A DNA stretch of 64,000 bases from Fulvivirga ulvae (lineage in GTDB: Bacteria; Bacteroidota; Bacteroidia; Cytophagales; Cyclobacteriaceae), in the NCBI RefSeq assembly GCF_021389975.1, contig NZ_CP089981.1:452501-516500 (forward strand), in the 5' to 3' direction. The position numbers and the translations under genes were made by a program. Below the pieces are notes generated by a model. That model was not told the origin of the DNA. It made no database searches and saw nothing but the letters and a program-made list of their open reading frames with translations. This document shows positions 7,311 to 16,172 of this stretch, piece by piece. Position 1 is the stretch's first letter. The number at the start of each line of letters is the position of its first letter.

Positions 7311-9197
7311 CTAAAGAAGTAATTTATAACCCTCTTGAATACTACCGCCCACTCTCCAGGCATCCAGCTCCTCCGGTAGCTTTTCATAGAGATCGTGCCA
7401 TTTCTCAAATGCCTGAAAAGCCTCATCCATTTTTTGTTTAGTTATTTTTTGCTGTTCTACGTTGATCTTCTGCTTTTCAAATATTTGACTAGCAAGTTGC
7501 TTATACTTGACCAAGATATCTCTGTAATCCTGCTCCAACCTCTCTTTTTGCAATTTCAATTGTGTTCTCTCCTCACTCTCCACATCCCCCATTTCATCAA
7601 ATTTCTTCTTTACAGGCCTATATTTTTCCTTGACCTCCTCCTGCTCCATCTCTTTATCCATGGGCAACATACTCATATCAAATTTCAGGCCTTGCATTTC
7701 ATTTTTAATTATAGAAAACTGCGCATTTAACTGAAAACATAGGAGCTTCATTTCTTTCATGGTTCGGATAGTGTGCACCCTCAACTTAGATTTCTTACCA
7801 TATAAACTTTCGTACCAATGCATAGTCTCTAAAAGCTCGGTTGTTAAACCATCCTTTGGAAGTGCCATGGGCTTAGTTAGTGCTATTTGCACAATGTTTT
7901 GATTCACATGCTCCCCGTTCATCACCATCTTCGCTAGTATCTCTTGTTTGTTAAGCCCGAATGCCGCCAACATGCGGGCTATACGAAAGAATTGCTCTCC
8001 ATGACGTGCTTCGTGAAATACAGTATCAGCAATCTGAGCCATGGTATCTCTATCTATGGCTTCTTTTTCAAACATAAGCTCATTAAGCTCCATACTCCAC
8101 TCCTTTTCACTAAACTGCCCATAGGAGTCTTCATCTTTTCTCTTCAAGGTATATGTAATTGGAGGCACACCTACCTGAGTCAATGCAGCGTTGACCGCTT
8201 CCATAATCTTCATCGCTCGCTGGTTTGTATCTTTTTGCCCCCATTCATTTTCCAACTCCTTGGCCGCACCTAAATATTCACCCTTATCCAGAGCTTCCAT
8301 ACCCGTGGTCTCCTTCTGTTCATACTCCTCTACCTCTTCTGGAGTAATTACACTGGAATCAAGATGTTCAGTGATATCAAAACTTACCACACTGTTTTCT
8401 TTCCAGAATTGATAATCTCTTTCCTGATTCTCAAGGGCCTCATAATCATCAATGTTGCCCAGTTTAATTGCGTCAGGCTTTACTATTTTATAGTACATTT
8501 TTCCGGATTCTTTAATGTAAAACCACTGCACCCCATCAATAAGCTGGTCCCATGTCAACACAGGATCGCCACTATCTACCCATTTCATCTGCGCAACGCC
8601 ATGACTAATGCTAGCAAAAATTCCGGATGTTACATCTGAAGGTGGCGAAGCATTTGCAGACTTTAATTGCAGACTTCTATCCCCCATCTCGTCAGCTTCT
8701 TTTTCCAAACCTTCATCATTATTGATTATTAAGCCGCTTTTCATCTGCATGGTGGGCTTCACTCTCCCCTGCTTTTGCTGCACCACATGCCAGGCCTCAT
8801 GGGGAAGGTGTTGCTCTTGCCCAGGCCCAACATGGATATCTGTACCTTGCGCATATGCATGAGCCTGCATTTGTGCTGGCTTGGAAGAATTATAATGCAC
8901 TTTTACATCATCCAATGAATATCCTGAGAGTCCCTCAATGCCTGACTTCAGATTGTCTGGTAGCCCCGTTTCGTTCTCGGCTTTGGAGGGTTGGTTGATA
9001 GCACCATTATTCTCACTTGACTGATTATGAGAAAAAGTCTGCTGAGCGGCAAACTGAGAAACTGGGTTTACGTTATCAACAAACTTACTTTGTGTATTAA
9101 AGCGGCCTCCGAATCTGGAGTCAAGACTGCTGCTGTTTTGGTTCAACCTATTTACAGAAGACTTACCATCTTTTGAACCTGTTAGTTGATCATTCAT
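7311..9197 (-). CDS. eCIS-core (DUF4157) protein with C-terminal HExxH region
   Basis: A 628-residue protein with a DUF4157/eCIS-core domain at about residues 78-175 (KVHYNSSKPAQ, GTDIHVGPGQ, HEAWHVVQQKQGRV with HExxH at 133-137, then EKEADEMG). This domain is typical of proteins associated with extracellular contractile injection systems. The C-terminal half carries a second metallopeptidase-like motif, HEARHGEQ (His395-His399), a charged coiled-coil region at about 500-595, and LPEELDAW near the end. It has no signal peptide. The start is set at ATG 9197 (MNDQLTGSK) because the paralogue at 9555 shares protein sequence from this residue. DNA upstream is also similar in the two genes but lies in different reading frames. 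It is probably a toxin or effector; activity is unproven. Confidence 0.85.
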   Translation of the reverse strand: MNDQLTGSKDGKSSVNRLNQNSSSLDSRFGGRFNTQSKFVDNVNPVSQFAAQQTFSHNQSSENNGAINQPSKAENETGLPDNLKSGIEGLSGYSLDDVKVHYNSSKPAQMQAHAYAQGTDIHVGPGQEQHLPHEAWHVVQQKQGRVKPTMQMKSGLIINNDEGLEKEADEMGDRSLQLKSANASPPSDVTSGIFASISHGVAQMKWVDSGDPVLTWDQLIDGVQWFYIKESGKMYYKIVKPDAIKLGNIDDYEALENQERDYQFWKENSVVSFDITEHLDSSVITPEEVEEYEQKETTGMEALDKGEYLGAAKELENEWGQKDTNQRAMKIMEAVNAALTQVGVPPITYTLKRKDEDSYGQFSEKEWSMELNELMFEKEAIDRDTMAQIADTVFHEARHGEQFFRIARMLAAFGLNKQEILAKMVMNGEHVNQNIVQIALTKPMALPKDGLTTELLETMHWYESLYGKKSKLRVHTIRTMKEMKLLCFQLNAQFSIIKNEMQGLKFDMSMLPMDKEMEQEEVKEKYRPVKKKFDEMGDVESEERTQLKLQKERLEQDYRDILVKYKQLASQIFEKQKINVEQQKITKQKMDEAFQAFEKWHDLYEKLPEELDAWRVGGSIQEGYKLLL

Positions 9198-9554
9198 ATC
9201 ATAGCTGTTTTGGACAATGACTAAAATCATCTGGTTTGCTTGTCTTTACCCACCGAAAACCGTAACCTTAGTTTTCAGCTCCAATTCCGCCCCTTCTAAT
9301 TAATCGTCTTAGTCACTTACCAAAACCGAAAATATTAGATCCTGAAATAACCACTATATGCCGCCTTACTGTCAAATACGGATCAATTAAAGCCTACTAG
9401 AAACCGATGAAGTCAATCTTAAGATAAGAAATTACCAAACAAATTACATCACAAAAATCTTGATCATTCAGAAGTAATGGCATATCAATCGGAGTACCAG
9501 CTGGTTATATATATTTTATGTTATTTCATTTTATACTAGTCGTTAACCTACGAA
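9198..9554. other. intergenic region between the two DUF4157 genes
   Basis: AT-rich, with no coding frame longer than about 30 codons on the minus strand and no T-tailed hairpin. ACCAGCTGGT near 9497-9506 is a perfect ten-base palindrome of unknown meaning. Unlike the downstream paralogue, no small ORF abuts the stop of the upstream gene. Confidence 0.5.
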
Positions 9555-11273
9555 TTACCCATTATAATTTTTCAGATAATCCTTCACCGACATGATCATG
9601 TCACGCCAATTGTTAGGGGGTATTTTTTTGCCGTATCCTTGTAATAGTTCAGCAATGTATCGGTTTTCCATGACTACGCCTTTCTCTTTATTACTTCCCG
9701 GCCCCAGGTCATCAGGTCCCAGTTCGGGGCTGTATCCATTTTTGGCTTTATTCAATATCCTGTCATTTTTCCCTTTAATTACCTCTTTAACCCATCCCTT
9801 CCAGTCTACGTTGCTATCTAGCGTATCTTTGCGCTGTTCCACACATTTTTCTATAAGCTTTTTCGCAATACCATCATTTTTTTTATTCAAAAGGTTCCTT
9901 TGTTTCTCAGAAAGTCCACTAATCAGTTTCGAGAGGTTAGACTTGTAAAAGAATACCCCAACGTGGTTTTTCATTAGTTTACCTTTAACCCGAGTGTAAG
10001 TAATCATATAATTTGCCAGCAGGGTTAGAACACCTTTAATATTATCCATATCTTCCTGAGTGTGTATATCCCAGATATTTAGCTTCTTCCACCTAAATAA
10101 TCCGGAAGTCTTATCTTTATACTCATTAAATATCCAGTCAGACACTTCTGTTGCCGCCGCAACAGCCTTGGTCAAATTGCCCGCACGTTCCGCCGCTTGC
10201 GAATTATCACCTCTTTGTCGCAGCATTTCCTCAGCATGATTAGTAAAAACTTGTGGCACCTGAGAAAGCTTAACACCGTACGTAGCATGGGTGTAAGAGT
10301 TGGTATTTTGCCTTCCCTTTTTTTTCCCTCCAACTACCAATTTATCTTTAGCCTGCGGCATTATATCCTTAAGTGGCTTTCTCTGCCCCCTGGCCGCCAT
10401 CAACCCGCTTTGTAAGTTATTCAGATCAGTCGCCAGGGTACCAATTTCACTATCAATGTTATCTCCGAATTCGTCCAGCGGTTTTGTAACGACCTCAATA
10501 ATTGGGGCTCCACCTGTATCATACATGCTATTATCCACTACCCCATCACCTATTACCGCCTTACTTTCCTGATGGTCTACATGCAATGCCATATTTTCAG
10601 TTTCTCCCAAGTGTATATTACCATTAGCTAATTTCGGATCTTGATACTTACTGCCTTGTTTGGCTTCTACTGCTATGGTCAGCTCCAATTCAAAACCAAA
10701 CTTTCCCTGTACCACATTATTCGTAGGATTGGCAGATTTTAGCTGCGTTGCTGATCCTTTGCCTTCTGATTGTAACGCTTTAGCTCCCATAACATCCGCC
10801 TCCCTTTCCAGATTGCTGTCATCGTTAATACCGACACCCTTTCCTTTGAGCTGTTTATTGGCCCGCACCCTCCCTTGCTTCTGCTGTACCACATGCCATG
10901 CTTCATGGGGAAGATGCTGCTCCTGTCCCGGTCCTACATGGATGTCCGTACCCTGAGCATAAGCTAAGGCCTGAAGCTGAGCAGGCTTACTGGAGTTGTA
11001 ATGCACCTTTACGTCATCCATTGAATGCCCGGACAAACCCTCAACTCCTGATTTCAAAGTATCAGGAAGTCCGGTATTGTTTGTTGTTTTTGAAGATTGA
11101 TTTTGGGAGGAGTTCTGCCGGGTGGCCAAATGGGTGACCGGATTTACGTTATCAGTAAACTGGTTTTTCACATCAAGATTACTTCCAAATTTGAAATCAA
11201 GACTACTGCTATTTTGGTTCAACCTGTTTACTGATGAATTCCCACCTTTTGAGCCCGTTAGTTGATCATTCAT
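9555..11273 (-). CDS. eCIS-core (DUF4157) protein with distinct C-terminal domain
   Basis: A 572-residue paralogue of the 7311-9197 product. Residues 1-26 and the DUF4157 domain (about 68-165, HEAWH at 123-127) are nearly identical to it, but everything after about residue 185 is unrelated. The C-terminal part begins FGFELELT (192-199) and later has PIIEVVTKPL (257-266). The spacing and wording of these motifs recall the first strands of amidoligase/glutamine-synthetase-like ligases, but this is a weak motif-level inference. There is no signal peptide. The start ATG 11273 (MNDQLTGSKG) is preferred over an in-frame TTG seven codons earlier because similarity to the paralogue starts here. Likely a variable-tip effector. 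Confidence 0.83.
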   Translation of the reverse strand: MNDQLTGSKGGNSSVNRLNQNSSSLDFKFGSNLDVKNQFTDNVNPVTHLATRQNSSQNQSSKTTNNTGLPDTLKSGVEGLSGHSMDDVKVHYNSSKPAQLQALAYAQGTDIHVGPGQEQHLPHEAWHVVQQKQGRVRANKQLKGKGVGINDDSNLEREADVMGAKALQSEGKGSATQLKSANPTNNVVQGKFGFELELTIAVEAKQGSKYQDPKLANGNIHLGETENMALHVDHQESKAVIGDGVVDNSMYDTGGAPIIEVVTKPLDEFGDNIDSEIGTLATDLNNLQSGLMAARGQRKPLKDIMPQAKDKLVVGGKKKGRQNTNSYTHATYGVKLSQVPQVFTNHAEEMLRQRGDNSQAAERAGNLTKAVAAATEVSDWIFNEYKDKTSGLFRWKKLNIWDIHTQEDMDNIKGVLTLLANYMITYTRVKGKLMKNHVGVFFYKSNLSKLISGLSEKQRNLLNKKNDGIAKKLIEKCVEQRKDTLDSNVDWKGWVKEVIKGKNDRILNKAKNGYSPELGPDDLGPGSNKEKGVVMENRYIAELLQGYGKKIPPNNWRDMIMSVKDYLKNYNG

Positions 11274-11507
11274 CTTATAGTTGGTTTTGGACAAATATTA
11301 CATATGCCCTCAACGATCAGACCGTCAGGTTTGGTTGCCTTTTTCTAACCGCCAAATTCTTATTAAATAACGACAACTAGACTAAATTCAGACTAACACT
11401 TTATTAATCAGGTAAAAAAGGGATTGCACATTCAGTTTTAATCACACTATCGAAGCAAATTATTTTCAAAATACTTCCCATTATAGATGAATTAATTTTT
11501 ATTCTTC

Positions 11508-12734
11508 TTAAAACCTGGCCGCCATCAACAAACTCAAATCCTTGTGTTTCAAGCCGAACTTTCTGGCAATAGGCTCGTTGGTAAGGCTTCCTTTATAGGT
11601 ATAAACGCCATTCATAAACCACTTATGAGCAAAGATCATCTCCTCGATACCACCCTCTTCTGCTGCCCTTAAAATTGTAGGTGTAAATATATTGCTCAGT
11701 GCCGTGGTAGCAGTATATGCAACCCTCGAGGCAATATTGGCCACGCAATAATGGATAACGTCATACTTTCTGAAAATTGGTTGCTTAAGATTGGTTAGTT
11801 CTGAAGTTTCTACACACCCTCCCTGATCTATGGAAAGGTCGATAATAACTGAGTCTGCTTTCATATCTGCGACCATTTCTTCGGTTACCACATAACGCGC
11901 ACGACCTTTTTCCACCCTCAGTGCACCAATTACTATATCAGCATTTTTCAAGCATTCCGCAAGTGTAACTGTATCAATCGTGGAAGTGTATATCTGTTGG
12001 CCCAGGGTATGTTTTATTCTTCTGAGCTTATAAATATGGTTATCAAAAACCTGTACTTCGGCTCCCAGACCTATTGCTGCGCGTGCCGCATACTCCGCCA
12101 CGGTACCTGCCCCTATGATCACCACCTTTGTAGGCGGCACACCGGTAATCCCTCCTACGATTACACCTTTTCCGCCATTTGAGCTGCTTAAATACTCTGC
12201 GGCAATAGACATCACGGTATTCCCTGCTATTTCACTCATTGCCCTTATAATAGGAAAGCCTCCGACCTTATCCTCTATAAATTCAAAGGCAAGGGCCGTG
12301 ATATTCTTTTTATTCAATGCTTTGAAATAATCAGGCGTCTGGCTCCCCATTTGAACGGCCGAGATCAAACCCTGCCTGGGCTTCATCATATCTATTTCCT
12401 CCAGCGTAGGGGGTTCTATCTTTAAAATAATATTGGCTTTGTATACCTCTTCTGCCGAGTAAACAATCTTTGCACCCGCCTCGCTATATTCTTTATCAGA
12501 AAATTTCGAACCTTCTCCAGCCTTGGTCTCCACCCAAACCTCATGTCCGTTATTTACCAATAACGCTACTGAATCAGGCGTAAGGGTAATTCGCTTTTCC
12601 TGGAGTGATATTTCATTGGGAAGACCAATAAAAAAAGAATATTTACTTCTTTTTACCGGCATTAATTTTTCCTGTGGGTATAGGCTGGACTCTTGTGCTA
12701 ACTGCGCGAAGCCTGATTTTTCTTTCTTAGTCAT
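11508..12734 (-). CDS. ald: alanine dehydrogenase
   Basis: NAD-dependent alanine dehydrogenase of the Ald/PntA fold, interconverting alanine and pyruvate plus ammonia. At 408 residues it is somewhat longer than the common 370-residue form, with an N-terminal extension (MTKKEKSGFAQLAQES). The substrate domain has NEISLQEKRITLTPD. The Rossmann region has KVVIIGAGTVAEYAAR, and the C-terminal half has IDLSIDQGGCVETS, a family signature. It overlaps tsaE by eight bases and is probably the last gene of a porX-tsaE-ald transcript. Confidence 0.9.
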   Translation of the reverse strand: MTKKEKSGFAQLAQESSLYPQEKLMPVKRSKYSFFIGLPNEISLQEKRITLTPDSVALLVNNGHEVWVETKAGEGSKFSDKEYSEAGAKIVYSAEEVYKANIILKIEPPTLEEIDMMKPRQGLISAVQMGSQTPDYFKALNKKNITALAFEFIEDKVGGFPIIRAMSEIAGNTVMSIAAEYLSSSNGGKGVIVGGITGVPPTKVVIIGAGTVAEYAARAAIGLGAEVQVFDNHIYKLRRIKHTLGQQIYTSTIDTVTLAECLKNADIVIGALRVEKGRARYVVTEEMVADMKADSVIIDLSIDQGGCVETSELTNLKQPIFRKYDVIHYCVANIASRVAYTATTALSNIFTPTILRAAEEGGIEEMIFAHKWFMNGVYTYKGSLTNEPIARKFGLKHKDLSLLMAARF

Positions 12735-13173
12735 ACCTGGCCAAATCTATTAATCGCTTTACGGGATCTATAATAGTAATTTCAATTTTCAATATTCTAT
12801 CAGGAAGTAAACCTTCAACCTTGGAAGGCCACTCCACAAAACACTGATCGCCTGAGTAGAAATACTCTTCGGCACCAATGTCCATTGCTTCTTCTTCATC
12901 CTTTATTCTATAGAAATCAAAATGATAAAACACTTCTCCTTTTTCATTCTGATATTCGTTTACAATGGAGAACGTAGGACTATTAACATTATCTTCAACT
13001 TTAAAAGCTTCACAAATTGCTTTTATCAGGGTGGTTTTCCCCGCTCCCATCTGTCCTTCAAAGAGCCATACACTATAGCCTTCTCCAAAAGAAATAATGC
13101 GCCTGGCCACTTCGCTCAACTGTTCCAAACCATCACATTTCAACTGAAGTCGTGGCAAAGTACTATCTACCAT
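12727..13173 (-). CDS. tsaE: tRNA threonylcarbamoyladenosine biosynthesis ATPase TsaE
   Basis: TsaE is the small ATPase that works with TsaB and TsaD to place threonylcarbamoyl on A37 of tRNAs reading ANN codons. The 148-residue product has Walker A GQMGAGKTT (residues 40-48), the segment VNSPTFSIVNEY and the HFDFYR box, which together are diagnostic. It overlaps both neighbours (11 bases with porX, 8 with ald), implying translational coupling. Confidence 0.93.
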   Translation of the reverse strand: MVDSTLPRLQLKCDGLEQLSEVARRIISFGEGYSVWLFEGQMGAGKTTLIKAICEAFKVEDNVNSPTFSIVNEYQNEKGEVFYHFDFYRIKDEEEAMDIGAEEYFYSGDQCFVEWPSKVEGLLPDRILKIEITIIDPVKRLIDLARYD

Positions 13174-14728
13174 ATTTCGAATTTAATGAAATTATTGGAA
13201 TAATCATTTCCTCCATTGACACTCCACCATGCTGAAAAGTATCCTTGTAATAATTTACATAATAGTTATAGTTATTGGGATAGGCAAAAAATTGATCCTC
13301 TGTAGCAAATACATAGGTTGAAGAAACATTAATCTTTGGCAAATGAAGACGCTCGGGCTTAAAGGCTTCCATTATTTTATCGGCATTGTCATACCCCAGG
13401 TTTTTACCCTGTTTATACCTGAGATTAGTGTTAGTATTTCTGTCACCTACTATTTTAAAAGGACGCTTTACGCGAATTGTACCATGGTCAGTGGTAATGA
13501 TGAGCTTACCTCCGGCTTCGGCTATTAACCTCAGCGCTTCTATTAGAGGTGAATGTTCTATCCATGACCTGGTAATGGATCTGTAGGCAGACTCATCAGG
13601 GGCCAGCTCGCGGATCATTACCATATCAGTGCGTGCATGCGACAGCATGTCTACAAAATTGTAAACGATCACGTTCAGATCATTATTCATCAGATTGCGT
13701 ACATTGTCTACAAGCTGTTTGCCTTCAGTGATCTGTTTGATTTTGGTGTAACTGAATTTAATATTGAGGTTATTTCTTCTGATCTGCTTTTCAAGGAATT
13801 GGTCCTCATGATTGTTTTTCCCTTCTTCCTCATCTTCACCAACCCATAGGTCCTTATGCTTTTGTGACATTTCCAGGGGTAACATACCCGAAAAGATAGC
13901 ATTGCGGGAGTATGCTGTAGTAGTTGGAAGTATCGAATAATAAGTATCTTCTTCCTCTATAGTAAAGAGCTCCTGTACAGCGGGTTCAATAACTTTCCAC
14001 TGATCATACCTGAGATTGTCAACCACCAAAAAGAAAACCGGCTTACCCTGCCCTAAATGCGGAAAAACTTTCTTTTTCATCAACTGATGGGAAAGCAAAG
14101 GTTTTTCAGCGTTGGCATCGTTCAGCCAATCTTCATAGTTTTCATTCACAAATCTTGCAAATTGATTATTGGCCTCATCCTTTTGCATATTAAGCACCTC
14201 GGCCATACTTTTATTCTCCGTATCATCAATCTCTAGTTCCCAATATGTTAGCTTCTTGTATATCTCTGCCCACTCTCTGTGGCTGAGGTCTTCGTTAAAA
14301 GCCATGCTGATGTTGCGGAATTCCTGCTGGTAGGACAGGTTTGTTTTTTCGGTAATCAGCCTCTTATTTTCAAGGATCTTTTTCACCGACAGCAATATCT
14401 GGCTCGGGTTAAGCGGCTTGATCAGGTAATCGGCTATTTTGGCTCCGATGGCTTCCTCCATGATCAGTTCCTCTTCACTTTTAGTGATCATCACCACGGG
14501 TAAGTTGGGGCGCAAAGATTTAATCTGGGTCAGTGTTTCTAATCCTGACATTCCAGGCATATTCTCATCAAGAAAAACCACATCAAAGTGCTTTTCCTCA
14601 CATAGCTCCAGAGCATCCGCTCCACTATTTACAGGGGTAATGTCATACCCTTTGTTTTCTAAAAAAAGAATATGCGGCTTAAGAAGGTCTATTTCGTCAT
14701 CTGCCCATAAAATGTTGTATCTCTGCAT
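13163..14728 (-). CDS. porX: PorX, response regulator with PglZ domain (type IX secretion regulator)
   Basis: A 521-residue PorX orthologue. The N-terminal receiver domain has the acidic pair at residues 10-11, phospho-acceptor Asp54 (FLDENMPG) and the KPLN lysine near residue 108. A helical linker follows, then a PglZ/alkaline-phosphatase-superfamily domain with VDNLRYDQW, FVDMLSHARTD and TTDHGT metal-site motifs. In Bacteroidota PorX pairs with the kinase PorY and controls type IX secretion genes. No porY is visible here, but a type IX-sorted protein occurs at 51.3 kb. It heads the porX-tsaE-ald group. Confidence 0.92.
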   Translation of the reverse strand: MQRYNILWADDEIDLLKPHILFLENKGYDITPVNSGADALELCEEKHFDVVFLDENMPGMSGLETLTQIKSLRPNLPVVMITKSEEELIMEEAIGAKIADYLIKPLNPSQILLSVKKILENKRLITEKTNLSYQQEFRNISMAFNEDLSHREWAEIYKKLTYWELEIDDTENKSMAEVLNMQKDEANNQFARFVNENYEDWLNDANAEKPLLSHQLMKKKVFPHLGQGKPVFFLVVDNLRYDQWKVIEPAVQELFTIEEEDTYYSILPTTTAYSRNAIFSGMLPLEMSQKHKDLWVGEDEEEGKNNHEDQFLEKQIRRNNLNIKFSYTKIKQITEGKQLVDNVRNLMNNDLNVIVYNFVDMLSHARTDMVMIRELAPDESAYRSITRSWIEHSPLIEALRLIAEAGGKLIITTDHGTIRVKRPFKIVGDRNTNTNLRYKQGKNLGYDNADKIMEAFKPERLHLPKINVSSTYVFATEDQFFAYPNNYNYYVNYYKDTFQHGGVSMEEMIIPIISLNSKYGR

Positions 14729-14909
14729 ACTTGTTTTCTCCTGATAATTAGTTCTTGAACATTAACTTAACTTGTTAACAACTCCTCTTGTTTTTCTTTA
14801 TTTTAATGAATCTATAATTTCCTATTGCCTATTTTTGACCCCGGCCTGGAAGCAGGTGCCGAAAAGCAATAATTTCTTTTAACTCGTAACGGAATAATCG
14901 CAGAATAGA

Positions 14910-16139
14910 TTGAACAAAAGAAAAATTTTCAACGATCCCGTATATGGCTTCATCAATATAAAAAGCGACCTGATTTTCGATATCATCGAGCATCCGGTTT
15001 TTCAAAGACTAAGGCGGATCAAACAGTTGGGCCTTACTGACCTGATTTATCCGGGTGCCCTACACACGCGCTTTCACCATGCCATAGGCGCCATGCACCT
15101 TATGACACGCGCACTGGATAATCTGCGAAGTAAAGGTATAGACATCTCCGATGATGAATATGAGGCTGCTCAGATAGCCATTTTACTTCACGATATTGGC
15201 CATGGTCCTTTTTCCCATGCTCTTGAGTTTAGCCTTCTTCAGGGAATAAGGCATGAAAGCCTGTCCTATTTACTAATGAAGTATCTCAATTCCAAATTTA
15301 ATAACAAACTTGAGTTGAGTTTAAAAATATTTCAAAATACCTATAAAAAACGGTTCCTGCATCAACTGGTATCCAGCCAGCTGGACATGGACCGGCTTGA
15401 TTACTTAAAGCGTGACAGCTTTTTTACCGGCGTTTCTGAAGGCGCTATAGGACTGGACAGGATCATCAGCATGCTTAACGTTGTGGATGACCAGATCGTG
15501 ATTGAGGAAAAGGGATTATACAGCATCGAGAACTTCCTCAACGCAAGGCGCCTTATGTATTGGCAGGTTTATCTCCATAAGGCTTCTGTAAGTGCAGAAA
15601 AAATGCTTGTCAACCTGATTATAAGAGCCAAGGACCTCTCCCTTGGCGGCCACGAGATCTTCGCCAGTGAGGCGCTAAAAGTATTTCTGACAGACCAAAA
15701 GACTCTGGAGGATTTTCAGCAAAACGACACGCTCATCGCCACCTATGGCATGCTTGATGACTATGACATATGGGGCGCTATAAAAGTATGGCAGCACCAT
15801 AGCGACAAGATCCTAAGCTCTTTAAGCACCCAGCTACTTAACCGTCAGCTATATAAGATAAAACTTAGCAATGACCCCCTAAGCAAAAACGAGCTCAAAA
15901 TCCTGCGAAATAAAATTGCCGAGAGTTATAACATTGTGCGGGCAGATGCGCGTTACTTTTTTGCTTATGGTGAAGTAACAAATAAAGCATACATAGCCGA
16001 AGGACAGTCTATCAATATCTTAACAAAAAAAGGGAAAGTAATAGACATTGCGGAAGCCGTGGATTTACCTAATATCAAGGCTATCAGCAAAATTGTTAAA
16101 AAATACTATCTATGCTGCCCCAAAAATGTATCTTTGTGA
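14910..16139 (+). CDS. HD-domain phosphohydrolase (dGTPase/SAMHD1-like)
   Basis: A 409-residue HD-superfamily protein related to bacterial dGTPase-like and SAMHD1-type hydrolases. Metal ligands are visible as RFHHAIGAMH (residues 54-63) and HDIGHGPFSH (94-103), with DMDRLDYLKRD downstream. The start is TTG 14910, giving MNKRKIFNDPVYGFI, the usual family N-terminus; no ATG lies nearby. The substrate is unknown but probably a nucleotide. It lies directly upstream of lpxD and may share its transcript. Confidence 0.85.
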   Translation: MNKRKIFNDPVYGFINIKSDLIFDIIEHPVFQRLRRIKQLGLTDLIYPGALHTRFHHAIGAMHLMTRALDNLRSKGIDISDDEYEAAQIAILLHDIGHGPFSHALEFSLLQGIRHESLSYLLMKYLNSKFNNKLELSLKIFQNTYKKRFLHQLVSSQLDMDRLDYLKRDSFFTGVSEGAIGLDRIISMLNVVDDQIVIEEKGLYSIENFLNARRLMYWQVYLHKASVSAEKMLVNLIIRAKDLSLGGHEIFASEALKVFLTDQKTLEDFQQNDTLIATYGMLDDYDIWGAIKVWQHHSDKILSSLSTQLLNRQLYKIKLSNDPLSKNELKILRNKIAESYNIVRADARYFFAYGEVTNKAYIAEGQSINILTKKGKVIDIAEAVDLPNIKAISKIVKKYYLCCPKNVSL

Positions 16140-16172
16140 AAATATAAATTGAACCCATTCTGCGCAGTTTTA

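Noticed and set aside
9400..9483. A 28-codon ORF downstream of the upstream DUF4157 gene as a second small partner
   Set aside because: It is very short, not adjacent to the stop codon and not similar to the 51-codon ORF.
11997..12330. Frames opposite ald and other long antisense frames over housekeeping genes
   Set aside because: They follow codon structure of the real genes on the other strand and carry no motifs.
14830..14837. TATTTTTG as a promoter -7 element for the HD gene
   Set aside because: It matches TAnnTTTG, but no -33 element lies at a suitable distance and the sequence is common in AT-rich gaps.
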